This document shows positions 51,262 to 59,525 of a DNA stretch of 64,000 nucleotides, in pieces (position 1 is the stretch's first letter; the number at the start of each line of letters is the position of its first letter). This DNA comes from Betaproteobacteria bacterium (lineage in GTDB: Bacteria > Pseudomonadota > Gammaproteobacteria > Burkholderiales > Rhodocyclaceae): contig WQYQ01000001.1 in NCBI GenBank assembly GCA_009781175.1, positions 285,728 to 349,727 of the forward strand, written 5' to 3'. Made by a program: the position numbers and the translations under genes. The notes under the pieces were generated by a model that saw only the letters and a list, made by a program, of their open reading frames with translations, ran no database searches and was not told the DNA's origin.

Positions 51262-52260
51262 TTATTTCAGGCTATAAAGCTGGTCGAGAATGCCGCCGTC
51301 TTTAAAATGCGTAGCAATCGCTTTGCTCCAGCCGCCAAAGACTTCATCGACCGTAAAGGTTTTGATCGCCGGAAACTGCGCCGCATGGGCTTTCAGCACC
51401 GCCGGATCGCGCGGCCGGATGTAGTTCCGCGCGGCGGTCTCCTGGCCTTCTTGCGACCACAGGTATTCGAGATACGCCTGCGCCTGTTTGCGCGTGCCCT
51501 TTTTGTCGACGACCTTGTCCACGACCGCGACGGGGAATTCCGCCAAGACCGACTCGCTCGGATAAACGACCTCGAATTCGCCGTGGCCGAATTCGCGCGC
51601 GATCAGTTCGGCTTCCGATTCGAACGTCAGCAACACATCGCCGATACGGCGCTGCATGAAGGTCGTTGTCGCATCGCGACCGCCCGCGGCGAACAGGGGC
51701 GCATTGCGCAGCACGGCGGAAACGAAGCCCTGCGCGCTCTTGTCGGTCGCGCCCGGTTGATGCAAGGCCCAGCCATACGCGGCCAGATACGAATAACGGC
51801 CGTTGCCGGTGTTCTTCGGATGCGGCAGGATCACCTGGATGCCACTCTTCACCAGATCAGGCCAATCGCGGATCTGCTTCGGGTTGCCCTTGCGCACGAT
51901 GAAAACAATCGTCGAAGTGAATGGCGCGGCGCCATCCTTGAATTTGCCCTTCCAGTCGGCGGCGACGAAACCCTTGTCGGCGAGGAATTGAATATCCGCC
52001 GCCTGGTTCATCGTCACCACATCGCCCGCAAGCCCATCGGCCACCGCGCGCACCTGCTTGGTGGAGCCGGCGTGCGACTGTTTGATTTCGATGCTTTCGC
52101 CGGTCCTGGCTTTCCAGGCCGCAACGAATTTGGGGTTGAAGTCTTTGTAGAAATCGCGCGAGACGTCGTAGGAGACATTCAGCAACGACACTTCGGCCGA
52201 GGCGACGACAGGCAGCGCGGCCAGCACAAACAAGGCCAGCAAACGGTTCAAGCATTTCAT
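51262..52260 (-). CDS. sbp: Periplasmic sulfate-binding protein Sbp
   Basis: A 332-residue solute-binding protein with a Sec signal peptide (CLNRLLALFVLAALPVVASA, cleavage after ASA). LLNVSYDVSRDFYKDFN, KQSHAGSTKQVRAVADGL and HPKNTGNGRYSYLAAYGWAL form the oxyanion site. Sbp and CysP are alike; the motifs fit sulfate binding, and thiosulfate cannot be excluded. The start ATG at 52260 gives the normal signal peptide. A weak TATAAA lies upstream on the minus strand; control by CysB is expected from the family but no clear site is seen. Confidence 0.93.
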   Translation of the reverse strand: MKCLNRLLALFVLAALPVVASAEVSLLNVSYDVSRDFYKDFNPKFVAAWKARTGESIEIKQSHAGSTKQVRAVADGLAGDVVTMNQAADIQFLADKGFVAADWKGKFKDGAAPFTSTIVFIVRKGNPKQIRDWPDLVKSGIQVILPHPKNTGNGRYSYLAAYGWALHQPGATDKSAQGFVSAVLRNAPLFAAGGRDATTTFMQRRIGDVLLTFESEAELIAREFGHGEFEVVYPSESVLAEFPVAVVDKVVDKKGTRKQAQAYLEYLWSQEGQETAARNYIRPRDPAVLKAHAAQFPAIKTFTVDEVFGGWSKAIATHFKDGGILDQLYSLK

Positions 52261-52370
52261 ATCGGATAAAACCGGCGTCAATTTCAGAACCGTTTTTATA
52301 CCGTGACGCTAAAGAACCGAAAATACTCTAAACGCTATTTTCTTATAACCAAATCAGCGAAACTCTCTTG

Positions 52371-52483
52371 GAGCCGCTCACAAAACCCAGCGCAGCGGTG
52401 CAGGCAAGGCGCGCGAACGCAGACAGTACAAATAAGTACGGCAAGTGAGCGCAACGCAGCATGCAGGGTTTTGTGAGCGGCTC
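52371..52483. repeat. Intergenic palindromic repeat element, copy 2
   Basis: A 113-base element has perfect 18-base terminal inverted repeats, GAGCCGCTCACAAAACCC and its complement. The core, read on the minus strand, is TTGCCGTACTTATTTGTACTG followed by TCTGCG. It matches the core of the element at 8248-8349, with GTAC/GTAC replacing the GTGC/GCAC hairpin. It lies between the sbp promoter and the end of the PilJ-like gene and could act as terminator for the latter. Confidence 0.75.
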
Positions 52484-53244
52484 TAACTGGAAAGATGCCC
52501 CAATAGCGTTTCCATCGCCTCATTCATGCGCCTGCCCAAACGCATGATGTTCCGGGCCGCATTGGGCTCGCCGCTGTTCGCCAAAGCGCGATCGAGGAAT
52601 CCCCACTGCTGCTGCGCCAATTGAACATCGCTCGACAAGGTGGGAGAGGTGCTGAGCTGCGCGGCGAGTTCCGTCAATAACTGGCTGAACGCCTTGCGCT
52701 CGGCATCGATTTGCAGCGGCACATCGGCGGCGCCGACGCCCCATTGGCGTGAAAACGCAAGCCGCTGCATACGCTCGACCAGCGCGGAACCTTCGGCTGC
52801 GCGCACCGCCGGACCAGCGCCGAAACGTTGCGCCAAGGCCGCGGAAGATTTACGTCCGGTATTGAACAGATCATCGGATACGTTCAGCACGCGGCGCGCG
52901 CCGGAGGCTTCGGGCTTCATCACGAAAGCCGCGCGAAAGACGCGCCAATACTGCTCGAAGCTCCACACGGCATCTTGCTGCCCGAGCTTCGGCGCGAGGC
53001 TGCGGAAGCGGGCGGAGTCGGCTTCGAAGCGCTTCGCGGCCTTGCCCAGGTCGAGCATAGCCGCTTCGGCCTCAAGGTCGAGGCCGGCCTGGCACCAGCT
53101 GCGCGCGATGCGCAGCGCATCGAGGCCCATGCGCATCGGCACGAGCGCTACCCCCACATCGGGCGACGGCGCCTTGCCAGGCTTGGCGAGGGCCGGCGCG
53201 CCCGCGATAAGCGCCAAGCCAATAAGCAGATCGCGGCGGCGCAT
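52483..53244 (-). CDS. Exported protein with tandem PilJ/NarX-type sensor-like domains
   Basis: A 253-residue protein with a signal sequence (MRRRDLLIGLALIAGAPALA, Tat-like RRR start). The mature part has two helical blocks resembling the N-terminal sensory domain of PilJ and NarX: LNVSDDLFNTGRKSSAALAQRF with LVERMQRLAFSRQWGV, then DVQLAQQQWGFLDRAL. No transmembrane or signalling output domain follows, so it would be a free periplasmic version. Function is unknown. The start ATG is 2 bases after the tldD stop, so it is the fourth gene of the yhdP-nitrilase-tldD unit. The homology call is tentative. Confidence 0.5.
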   Translation of the reverse strand: MRRRDLLIGLALIAGAPALAKPGKAPSPDVGVALVPMRMGLDALRIARSWCQAGLDLEAEAAMLDLGKAAKRFEADSARFRSLAPKLGQQDAVWSFEQYWRVFRAAFVMKPEASGARRVLNVSDDLFNTGRKSSAALAQRFGAGPAVRAAEGSALVERMQRLAFSRQWGVGAADVPLQIDAERKAFSQLLTELAAQLSTSPTLSSDVQLAQQQWGFLDRALANSGEPNAARNIMRLGRRMNEAMETLLGHLSS

Positions 53245-53246
53245 GC

Positions 53247-54698
53247 TCAGGCCGTCCCACCGACGGTTAAACCATCGAGCCGCAGCGTCGGCTGACCGAC
53301 GCCGACCGGCACACTCTGCCCTTCCTTGCCGCACATGCCGACACCGGGATCGAGCGCCATATCGTTGCCGATCATCGAAATACGCGTCAGCGCATCGGGG
53401 CCGTTGCCGATCAAGGTCGCGCCCTTGACCGGATAGGTGATCTTGCCGCCTTCGATCATATAAGCCTCCGCGGCCGAGAAAACGAATTTCCCCGACGTGA
53501 TGTCGACCTGCCCGCCGCCGAAGTTCACCGCGTAAAGCCCGCGTTCGACCGAGGCGATGATTTCCTGCGGGTCGTGCGCGCCGTTCTGCATGAGCGTATT
53601 CGTCATGCGCGGCAGCGGCAGATGCGAGAAGGATTCGCGCCGGCCATTGCCGGTCGGCTGCGCGCCCATCAAACGTGCATTGGTCATGTCCTGCATATAG
53701 CCGACGAGGATGCCGTCCTCGATCAGAACCGTGCGCTGCGTCGGATTGCCCTCGTCGTCGATCGTCAGCGAACCACGCCGGCCCGGCAGCGTGCCGTCAT
53801 CGACGACGGTCACGCCCTTGGCGGCGACGCGCTCGCCGATACGACCCGCAAAAGCTGAGCTGCCTTTGCGGTTGAAGTCGCCCTCCAGACCGTGGCCGAT
53901 CGCCTCGTGCAGCAGAATGCCCGGCCAGCCGTTGCCGAGCACAACCGTCATCGTGCCGGCCGGCGCGGGCCGCGCGGCAAGATTGATACTCGCCTGATGC
54001 ACGGCGCGCTGCGCATAGTCCTGCAACAGCGCGTCGTTGAACACGCCGTAGTCGTGACGCCCGCCGCCGCCGGCCGAGCCTTGTTCGCGTCGGCCGCCCT
54101 CTTCCATGATGACGGAGATCGAAACGCGCGTGAGCGGGCGCACATCGGCGGCCAAATGCCCGTCGGAGCGCGCGATCAGCACCACTTCCCAGCTCCCCGA
54201 CAGCGAAGCCATGACTTCGACGACGCGCGGATCGAGATCGCGCGCCATCTTTTCGATGCGTTCGAGCAAGCGCACTTTCTCGGTGTCGGGCAGCGAGTTG
54301 AGCGGATCGTCCGCCGGATAAAGCGGCATGACGCGCGCGGCGGCGCGCACCGGCACGATGGAGCTCGCACCGCTCAGGGCGATCGAACGCGTGGCATACG
54401 TCGCGGCCTCCAGAGCCGGAATGCTGATTTCGTCGGAGTATGCGAACGCGGTTTTTTCGCCCGACACGGCGCGCACGCCGACGCCTTGCTCGATCGAGAA
54501 GCTGCCGGATTTGACGATGCCCTCCTCAAGACTCCAGCCCTCCGCGCGCAGATATTGGAAATAGAGATCGGCGTAATCGAGCCGATGCGCCATCAAATTG
54601 CCGAAGGCGCGCTCGATACCCGCGCGGCCGAGCCGGTAAGGTTCGAGCAGCAGGCTTTCGGCATGCTTAAGAGGATTGGTTTCGTTGTGCATGGTCAT
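53247..54698 (-). CDS. tldD: TldD, metalloprotease subunit of the TldD/TldE complex
   Basis: A 483-residue catalytic subunit of the TldD/E protease, which degrades unfolded peptides and matures microcin B17 or toxin regulators in E. coli. The zinc motif HEAIGH is near residue 262, in [39 protein letters not shown] near the N-terminus is typical. The start ATG at 54698 has AAGG at good spacing; an ATG two codons later is possible. The partner tldE/pmbA is not in the window. Confidence 0.95.
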   Translation of the reverse strand: MTMHNETNPLKHAESLLLEPYRLGRAGIERAFGNLMAHRLDYADLYFQYLRAEGWSLEEGIVKSGSFSIEQGVGVRAVSGEKTAFAYSDEISIPALEAATYATRSIALSGASSIVPVRAAARVMPLYPADDPLNSLPDTEKVRLLERIEKMARDLDPRVVEVMASLSGSWEVVLIARSDGHLAADVRPLTRVSISVIMEEGGRREQGSAGGGGRHDYGVFNDALLQDYAQRAVHQASINLAARPAPAGTMTVVLGNGWPGILLHEAIGHGLEGDFNRKGSSAFAGRIGERVAAKGVTVVDDGTLPGRRGSLTIDDEGNPTQRTVLIEDGILVGYMQDMTNARLMGAQPTGNGRRESFSHLPLPRMTNTLMQNGAHDPQEIIASVERGLYAVNFGGGQVDITSGKFVFSAAEAYMIEGGKITYPVKGATLIGNGPDALTRISMIGNDMALDPGVGMCGKEGQSVPVGVGQPTLRLDGLTVGGTA

Positions 54699-54712
54699 GC
54701 GGAACCTTCGAT

Positions 54713-55522
54713 TCAAAAACGACGGTGTTGGAGGGCCGGCAGGCTTTCGCGCACACCCGCGATACGCTGCGGGTCGACGTCGCCCACGACAAGGCCGGGG
54801 CCGCGCGGCAGACGGGCGACGACATCACCCCAGGGATCGATGAGCATCGAATCGCCCCAGGTGCGGCGGCCGGTCGGGTGCTGCCCGCCTTGCGCGGCGG
54901 CCAGCACATAGCATTGATTTTCGATCGCCCGCGCGCGCAGGAGAATTTCCCAATGCGCCCGGCCCGTAGTTTCGGTAAATGCCGCCGGCAGGACCGTTAG
55001 CGCCACATCGCCAAGGGCGCGGAAAAGTTCGGGGAAGCGCAGGTCGTAACAGATCGCAACGCCGACGCGGCCACATGGCGCAGCGAAAGCGACGACCTCC
55101 TCGCCGGCTTCGATCGTGCGCGCCTCGGCATAGGCTTCGTTTCCGGAGTGGAAACCAAACAGGTGAATTTTGTCGTAGCGCGCAACGCGCCGGCCGGCAT
55201 CATCAAACACCAGCGTGGTGTTGCGCACCTTGCCGTCGGCCCGCGCGGCCAAGGGCACGCTGCCGCCAACGAGCCACACGCGATGCCGCGCCGCCGCGGC
55301 AGCGAGGAAATCCTGCAAGGGCCCCGCGCCTTCCTCTTCGCGCAGACGCACTTTTTCGGTTTCGTCGGCGCTGATGAGCGCGAAATATTCGGGCAAGGCC
55401 ACGAGTTGGGCGCCCCGCTCGGCCGCTTCGGCGATGCGCGCCTCGGCCTCGGCGAGATTCGCCGCCACATCGGGGCCGGAAACCATCTGCACCGCCGCGA
55501 CGCGGAACACGCTAGCGTTCAT
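54713..55522 (-). CDS. Nitrilase-superfamily amidohydrolase (Nit/omega-amidase-like)
   Basis: A 269-residue carbon-nitrogen hydrolase. The catalytic Glu-Lys-Cys triad is E45 in LPEYF, K118 in YDKIHLF and C158 in [12 protein letters not shown]. Nit-type members repair deaminated glutathione or act as omega-amidases; the substrate here is inferred only from similarity. The start overlaps the yhdP stop by 4 bases (ATGA), and tldD follows closely, an order seen in many betaproteobacteria. Confidence 0.88.
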   Translation of the reverse strand: MNASVFRVAAVQMVSGPDVAANLAEAEARIAEAAERGAQLVALPEYFALISADETEKVRLREEEGAGPLQDFLAAAAARHRVWLVGGSVPLAARADGKVRNTTLVFDDAGRRVARYDKIHLFGFHSGNEAYAEARTIEAGEEVVAFAAPCGRVGVAICYDLRFPELFRALGDVALTVLPAAFTETTGRAHWEILLRARAIENQCYVLAAAQGGQHPTGRRTWGDSMLIDPWGDVVARLPRGPGLVVGDVDPQRIAGVRESLPALQHRRF

Positions 55523-58500
55523 TCCGTTCTTCCTTCCGTTTTGCCTATTTGAGCGGCTGGCGCGGGCGACACACGCACGACTTTCGGATCAGCCCAATGG
55601 CCCGTCACGGAATATTCGTAACTGAAGAGTTTTTCGACTGGATCGCGCATCACTTTTTGCGCCACATAGGCTGCCAAACCGATCAAGGGGTTGATGCTAC
55701 CGATGGCGGCGGCGGGACCAAGCGCCGCGCCGATCGCAACGGTTTCCGACAAGGTCGGCTGAACTTTCACCGTGAGATTCTGCGTTTCGGCCGCAAGGTC
55801 CGCCGACCCATGCATGAACACCTTGGCCGCCGGCCCGACAATCCTCAGATCATCGGTTTGTATCACACCGTGGCTGATTTTCATGCTGCCGGAAATGCTA
55901 TCGAACGCGAATCCTTCGGAAAACACGTCGCCAAAATCCAACGTTAGTCTGCGCGGCAGGGACTGCAAACTCAAAATGCCCAGCAGGCGTCCGACACCCG
56001 GTTCGATCTTGCTGAACTGCCCTTTGGACATTTTCAATTCCAACTCACCGTTTAGCAGGCCATAGCTAAACTGGCGCGGCGCGCCTTTCCAGTCGAGCGC
56101 GCCGGAAAGCTCCACGCTGCCGCGCCGCAGCATGCCGGGGTAGCCGAGCCGCGCCAGCATATTGCCGGCATCAGGCGCATTCAGCGAAAAACGCAGCCGC
56201 GTCGCACCGCCCTGAGCGCCCGCTTCGTGTTCGCCCTGGGCTTCGAGCTGGCCATCCGGGCTTTCGATGGCGAAGTGCTGGAGTTTCCAGTTGTTCCCCT
56301 CCGGCTCGCCCTTAAGCGTAACGCTGCCAAGCTCGCGGCCCGCATACGCGAAATTCCCCGCGACCAGATCGATCGCCGGGATGCGCCGGGCCTCACTTTG
56401 CGGCGCATCTTCTTCGGCCAATGCTTGTTTTCCACCCGCTGGCGGGGTTATCGCCGCGCGGGTCAAGCGCGCGCGCAAACGGCCGCCGCCGCTGCCGTCC
56501 CAACTGAAATCGCCGAGCAGCGCGGGGCCGCTGAGTTTTCCGTCCCAGCGGGTTCCACTGCGGGTCGCCTGAATGTTTTGCTGCACGAGCGACACACCGC
56601 GCACGGTCAGCACGCCCGTTTTCAGATTGATCGAATCGACTGCCGGCGCTGGCGCGCCATCGCCGCCGCTCTCTCCGACGCGCAGCCAGGCGTCGAGGTC
56701 GAGCGCCGGCAGATCCGCGACCAGCGCGATACCCTGGCGCGGCAGTTTGGCTTCGCTCTTGCCAAGCGCGATAACGCCGCGCAGCAGCGCCCTTTGATCC
56801 TGGCTCGTTTCGAAATCGAATGCCGCCCGGCCGAACGCCGCGATTTCACCGCGAACTTGTTCGCTCAAACGTCCGTCCTCACTGCGCCACTGCCAATCGA
56901 GGTGGAGCGGATTGGCGCTCGCCGTGGATTTGTTGAAGGGCGCGGGCAGGCTGGAGGCAAGCCCAACCAGATCGGAATCCAGACTCAGCTTGACCGTGTG
57001 GGAATGGATGGCGATATTCGCCGTCACGCCGGCCGCGCCGGAAATATGATCGAAGAGCGGCGACTCCAGGCGCGCCGCCAGATTGCGCACCGCGAACGTG
57101 CCCTTGGCCTGGATGTCGACCGTACCGTCGGCGCGCGTCGCGCCGGTCACGCGCACCGGCGCGCCGAGGAAAACCGCGTTCGCTTCGGGAATCCGCAAGG
57201 AGCGCTCGGTAAATTGCAGCCGGCCGCTGCTGTCCGCCAGTTCGGGAAGCTCGGGTAAAAGCTGGATGCGGTTGTGCTCGAAACGGTATTCACCGGCGGC
57301 CTGGGTGTCATCCGCATGCTCAAGCGGAATCCGCAGATTGAGCGTTAACTGGCCATTGCCTTGAGCCTGGGTTTGACGCGTCAAATCGCCCACCGCGTCG
57401 GCAACCGGGCTGGTATTGACAAAGCGGAGGAACTCCGCCGTCGGACCTGTGGCTTCGCCGTCGACGACCAGGTTCCCCTGGTCGAGATCCTCAATCCTTG
57501 CACGCACCTTGCGCAAGATGGTTCCGAACACCTTGCCGCGTTCGGCCTGAATCGTCATCGCCGCGCCTTCGAACAAAAGCGTGCCCTGGATAGCGTCGAT
57601 CTTCGGCCATTTCGGCGCATAGGCAAGACGTGCGTTGAGCAGACGCCCCGTGATGCGGAATTCCCCTTCGCCACGGCGGCGGAAAGGAAAATCGTCGAGC
57701 GGCCCGCGCAGGCGTAAATCGACGTCTTCGGCGCGGCCGGTTTCGATCGAGTTTTTCAGCCAATCGCGCACATCGACATGAATCAGCTTCGGCATGTAAC
57801 GCCAGACGCGCGCGCCGTCGGCACGCGACAAATGCGCCTTGAGGTCGATCCGCCCCGATCCCTTGCCCGTCCATAGATAACTGCCCGAAGCCTCGCCCTC
57901 GGCATCGGCATTGCGGAAACGCGCCGACTTGAGGCGGAACTCGGTGCCATCCGCCGTGCGCGCCCAGGTTCCGGTGAAATGCCCGTCGGCCAGCGGCAGA
58001 TTCCCTTCCTCGAATACCGCCGGGAAATCGAGCCCGCCTTGATTGACCGCCAGATCGAAACGCCCACCCTGCTCGTTCGCGCTGACTTCACCCGACCATC
58101 CGTAAAGCCCCGGCGAAATCCCTTGCGCGGTCAGGCCCAGATCGTTGAAGCGCGCATTCACATGGTAAGCGCTCGGCAAGCCCTCCTCGCCCGTCCAGCC
58201 CAGCCTAAGCTCGGAGAAGCGCCCGCGCGGCTTGAAGGCCACAAGCCAATTACGCCAGGCGGCGGGGAAAGGCAGATGCACCGCCAAACCGGCCAAGGGC
58301 GCGACATCGAGCCGATCGGCCTCGAATTCGCCCGCGGGCGCCTTCCCTGGGGATTCGCGGCGCTCAAAATGGAAATTCGTCGGCGGCATCGCCACGCCCG
58401 CGGCGGTCGTCAAACTAAGCTGATGGCCGCTGACCTGCACGCGCCCGTCTTTCCGGTCGGCGGAAAAACGCCCGCTCAAATTCGGCAGGTCCAGTACCGG

Positions 58501-59412
58501 CAGTTGTTTGTCGACGCGCAGGCTCACATCACGCAAAGCCACATCGAGCGTCGCTTGCGCGCGCCCGAAGCGGTCCCGCTCCAGCCAGATCCGTAATCCA
58601 CCCTGACCGCGTTGCAAACTCAGAGGGTAATCCACCCATTGCTGCCAGATCGAGAGATCGACCTGATCCAGGTTGCCATACACAGCGCCGCGCCATTTTT
58701 CGGGCGGCGTGTCGAGACGCCCGACGAATTCGCCGCGCAAATCGAGTTGCGAGGCATAAGCGGCGGGCGGACTCGCCAGCAGGCCGAAACGGTGCGTGCG
58801 CCCGTCGTTTTCGAGGCGGAAGCTGACATGCTCAAGCGACAGAACCGGCGCCCCGCGTTGGAGGTCGGTCCAGCTCACGCGCGCATCGTGAATGACGATG
58901 GAGCGCTGCGCCCAGGCCCAATCAGCGAGATCGTTACCGCCCTCGGCCGCTTCAGCGCGGATCGGAATCCCGGCCACGAACAAACGGCCATCGGCTGCAC
59001 GGCGGATATCCAGATCGGGGCGTTCGATCACAAGCCGGTTCAGATACAGGCGGCCGCGCAAGACCGAACTCCAGCCTAACGAAGCGTCGATATGCCCGAG
59101 CTTCAGCGCGGCCTCGCCCGAAGGCTCGCGCAGGACGAAGCCATCGATGCGCAGGCGCGGCCGCAGGCCATCCCAGTCGGCATTCAAGCGCGCGATCTCA
59201 ACCTGCAAACCCGTGGCGCGCGAAAGCTGGGCGGCAATCTCGGCGCGGTATTCACCGACCGAAGGCAGGATCAGATAGCGCGTTGCCAGCAGGACACCGC
59301 AGCCGAGAAAATACAGCGTCAACAGCGCCCAACCGCCGGCACGCAAAAGACGCCGCAGCCTGCCGGAAGATGCAATGCGTCGAAGAGGATTCAGCAATAA
59401 AGAGAGTTGCAT
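55519..59412 (-). CDS. yhdP: YhdP-like AsmA-family envelope protein
   Basis: A giant 1297-residue inner-membrane anchored protein. One N-terminal helix (GWALLTLYFLGCGVLLATRY, about 27-46) is followed by a very long periplasmic beta-rich region (DUF3971 and AsmA-like C-terminal domains). YhdP, TamB and YdbH form hydrophobic grooves that carry phospholipids to the outer membrane. The C-terminal FSKIEPGVGRLLGILSLQSLPRRLTLDF stretch is diagnostic of YhdP. The start ATG at 59412 is preferred; 10 more codons are open. It heads the operon with the nitrilase and tldD and is divergent from glnE. Confidence 0.92.
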   Translation of the reverse strand: MQLSLLLNPLRRIASSGRLRRLLRAGGWALLTLYFLGCGVLLATRYLILPSVGEYRAEIAAQLSRATGLQVEIARLNADWDGLRPRLRIDGFVLREPSGEAALKLGHIDASLGWSSVLRGRLYLNRLVIERPDLDIRRAADGRLFVAGIPIRAEAAEGGNDLADWAWAQRSIVIHDARVSWTDLQRGAPVLSLEHVSFRLENDGRTHRFGLLASPPAAYASQLDLRGEFVGRLDTPPEKWRGAVYGNLDQVDLSIWQQWVDYPLSLQRGQGGLRIWLERDRFGRAQATLDVALRDVSLRVDKQLPVLDLPNLSGRFSADRKDGRVQVSGHQLSLTTAAGVAMPPTNFHFERRESPGKAPAGEFEADRLDVAPLAGLAVHLPFPAAWRNWLVAFKPRGRFSELRLGWTGEEGLPSAYHVNARFNDLGLTAQGISPGLYGWSGEVSANEQGGRFDLAVNQGGLDFPAVFEEGNLPLADGHFTGTWARTADGTEFRLKSARFRNADAEGEASGSYLWTGKGSGRIDLKAHLSRADGARVWRYMPKLIHVDVRDWLKNSIETGRAEDVDLRLRGPLDDFPFRRRGEGEFRITGRLLNARLAYAPKWPKIDAIQGTLLFEGAAMTIQAERGKVFGTILRKVRARIEDLDQGNLVVDGEATGPTAEFLRFVNTSPVADAVGDLTRQTQAQGNGQLTLNLRIPLEHADDTQAAGEYRFEHNRIQLLPELPELADSSGRLQFTERSLRIPEANAVFLGAPVRVTGATRADGTVDIQAKGTFAVRNLAARLESPLFDHISGAAGVTANIAIHSHTVKLSLDSDLVGLASSLPAPFNKSTASANPLHLDWQWRSEDGRLSEQVRGEIAAFGRAAFDFETSQDQRALLRGVIALGKSEAKLPRQGIALVADLPALDLDAWLRVGESGGDGAPAPAVDSINLKTGVLTVRGVSLVQQNIQATRSGTRWDGKLSGPALLGDFSWDGSGGGRLRARLTRAAITPPAGGKQALAEEDAPQSEARRIPAIDLVAGNFAYAGRELGSVTLKGEPEGNNWKLQHFAIESPDGQLEAQGEHEAGAQGGATRLRFSLNAPDAGNMLARLGYPGMLRRGSVELSGALDWKGAPRQFSYGLLNGELELKMSKGQFSKIEPGVGRLLGILSLQSLPRRLTLDFGDVFSEGFAFDSISGSMKISHGVIQTDDLRIVGPAAKVFMHGSADLAAETQNLTVKVQPTLSETVAIGAALGPAAAIGSINPLIGLAAYVAQKVMRDPVEKLFSYEYSVTGHWADPKVVRVSPAPAAQIGKTEGRTE

Positions 59413-59525
59413 CAGGGCAGGCAGAGACAGGCACGCATACAATCATCGAATTGGAACAGGATGTTCCGCCTGTCGCTGCTGTAATTCTAAGTGAAATCCG
59501 AGCCCCGGCCCGGAATGAGACATTG

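Noticed and set aside
59283..59525. 81-codon N-terminal extension of glnE
   Set aside because: It overlaps the start of yhdP on the other strand and is not GlnE-like; the ATG at 59526 gives the family start.
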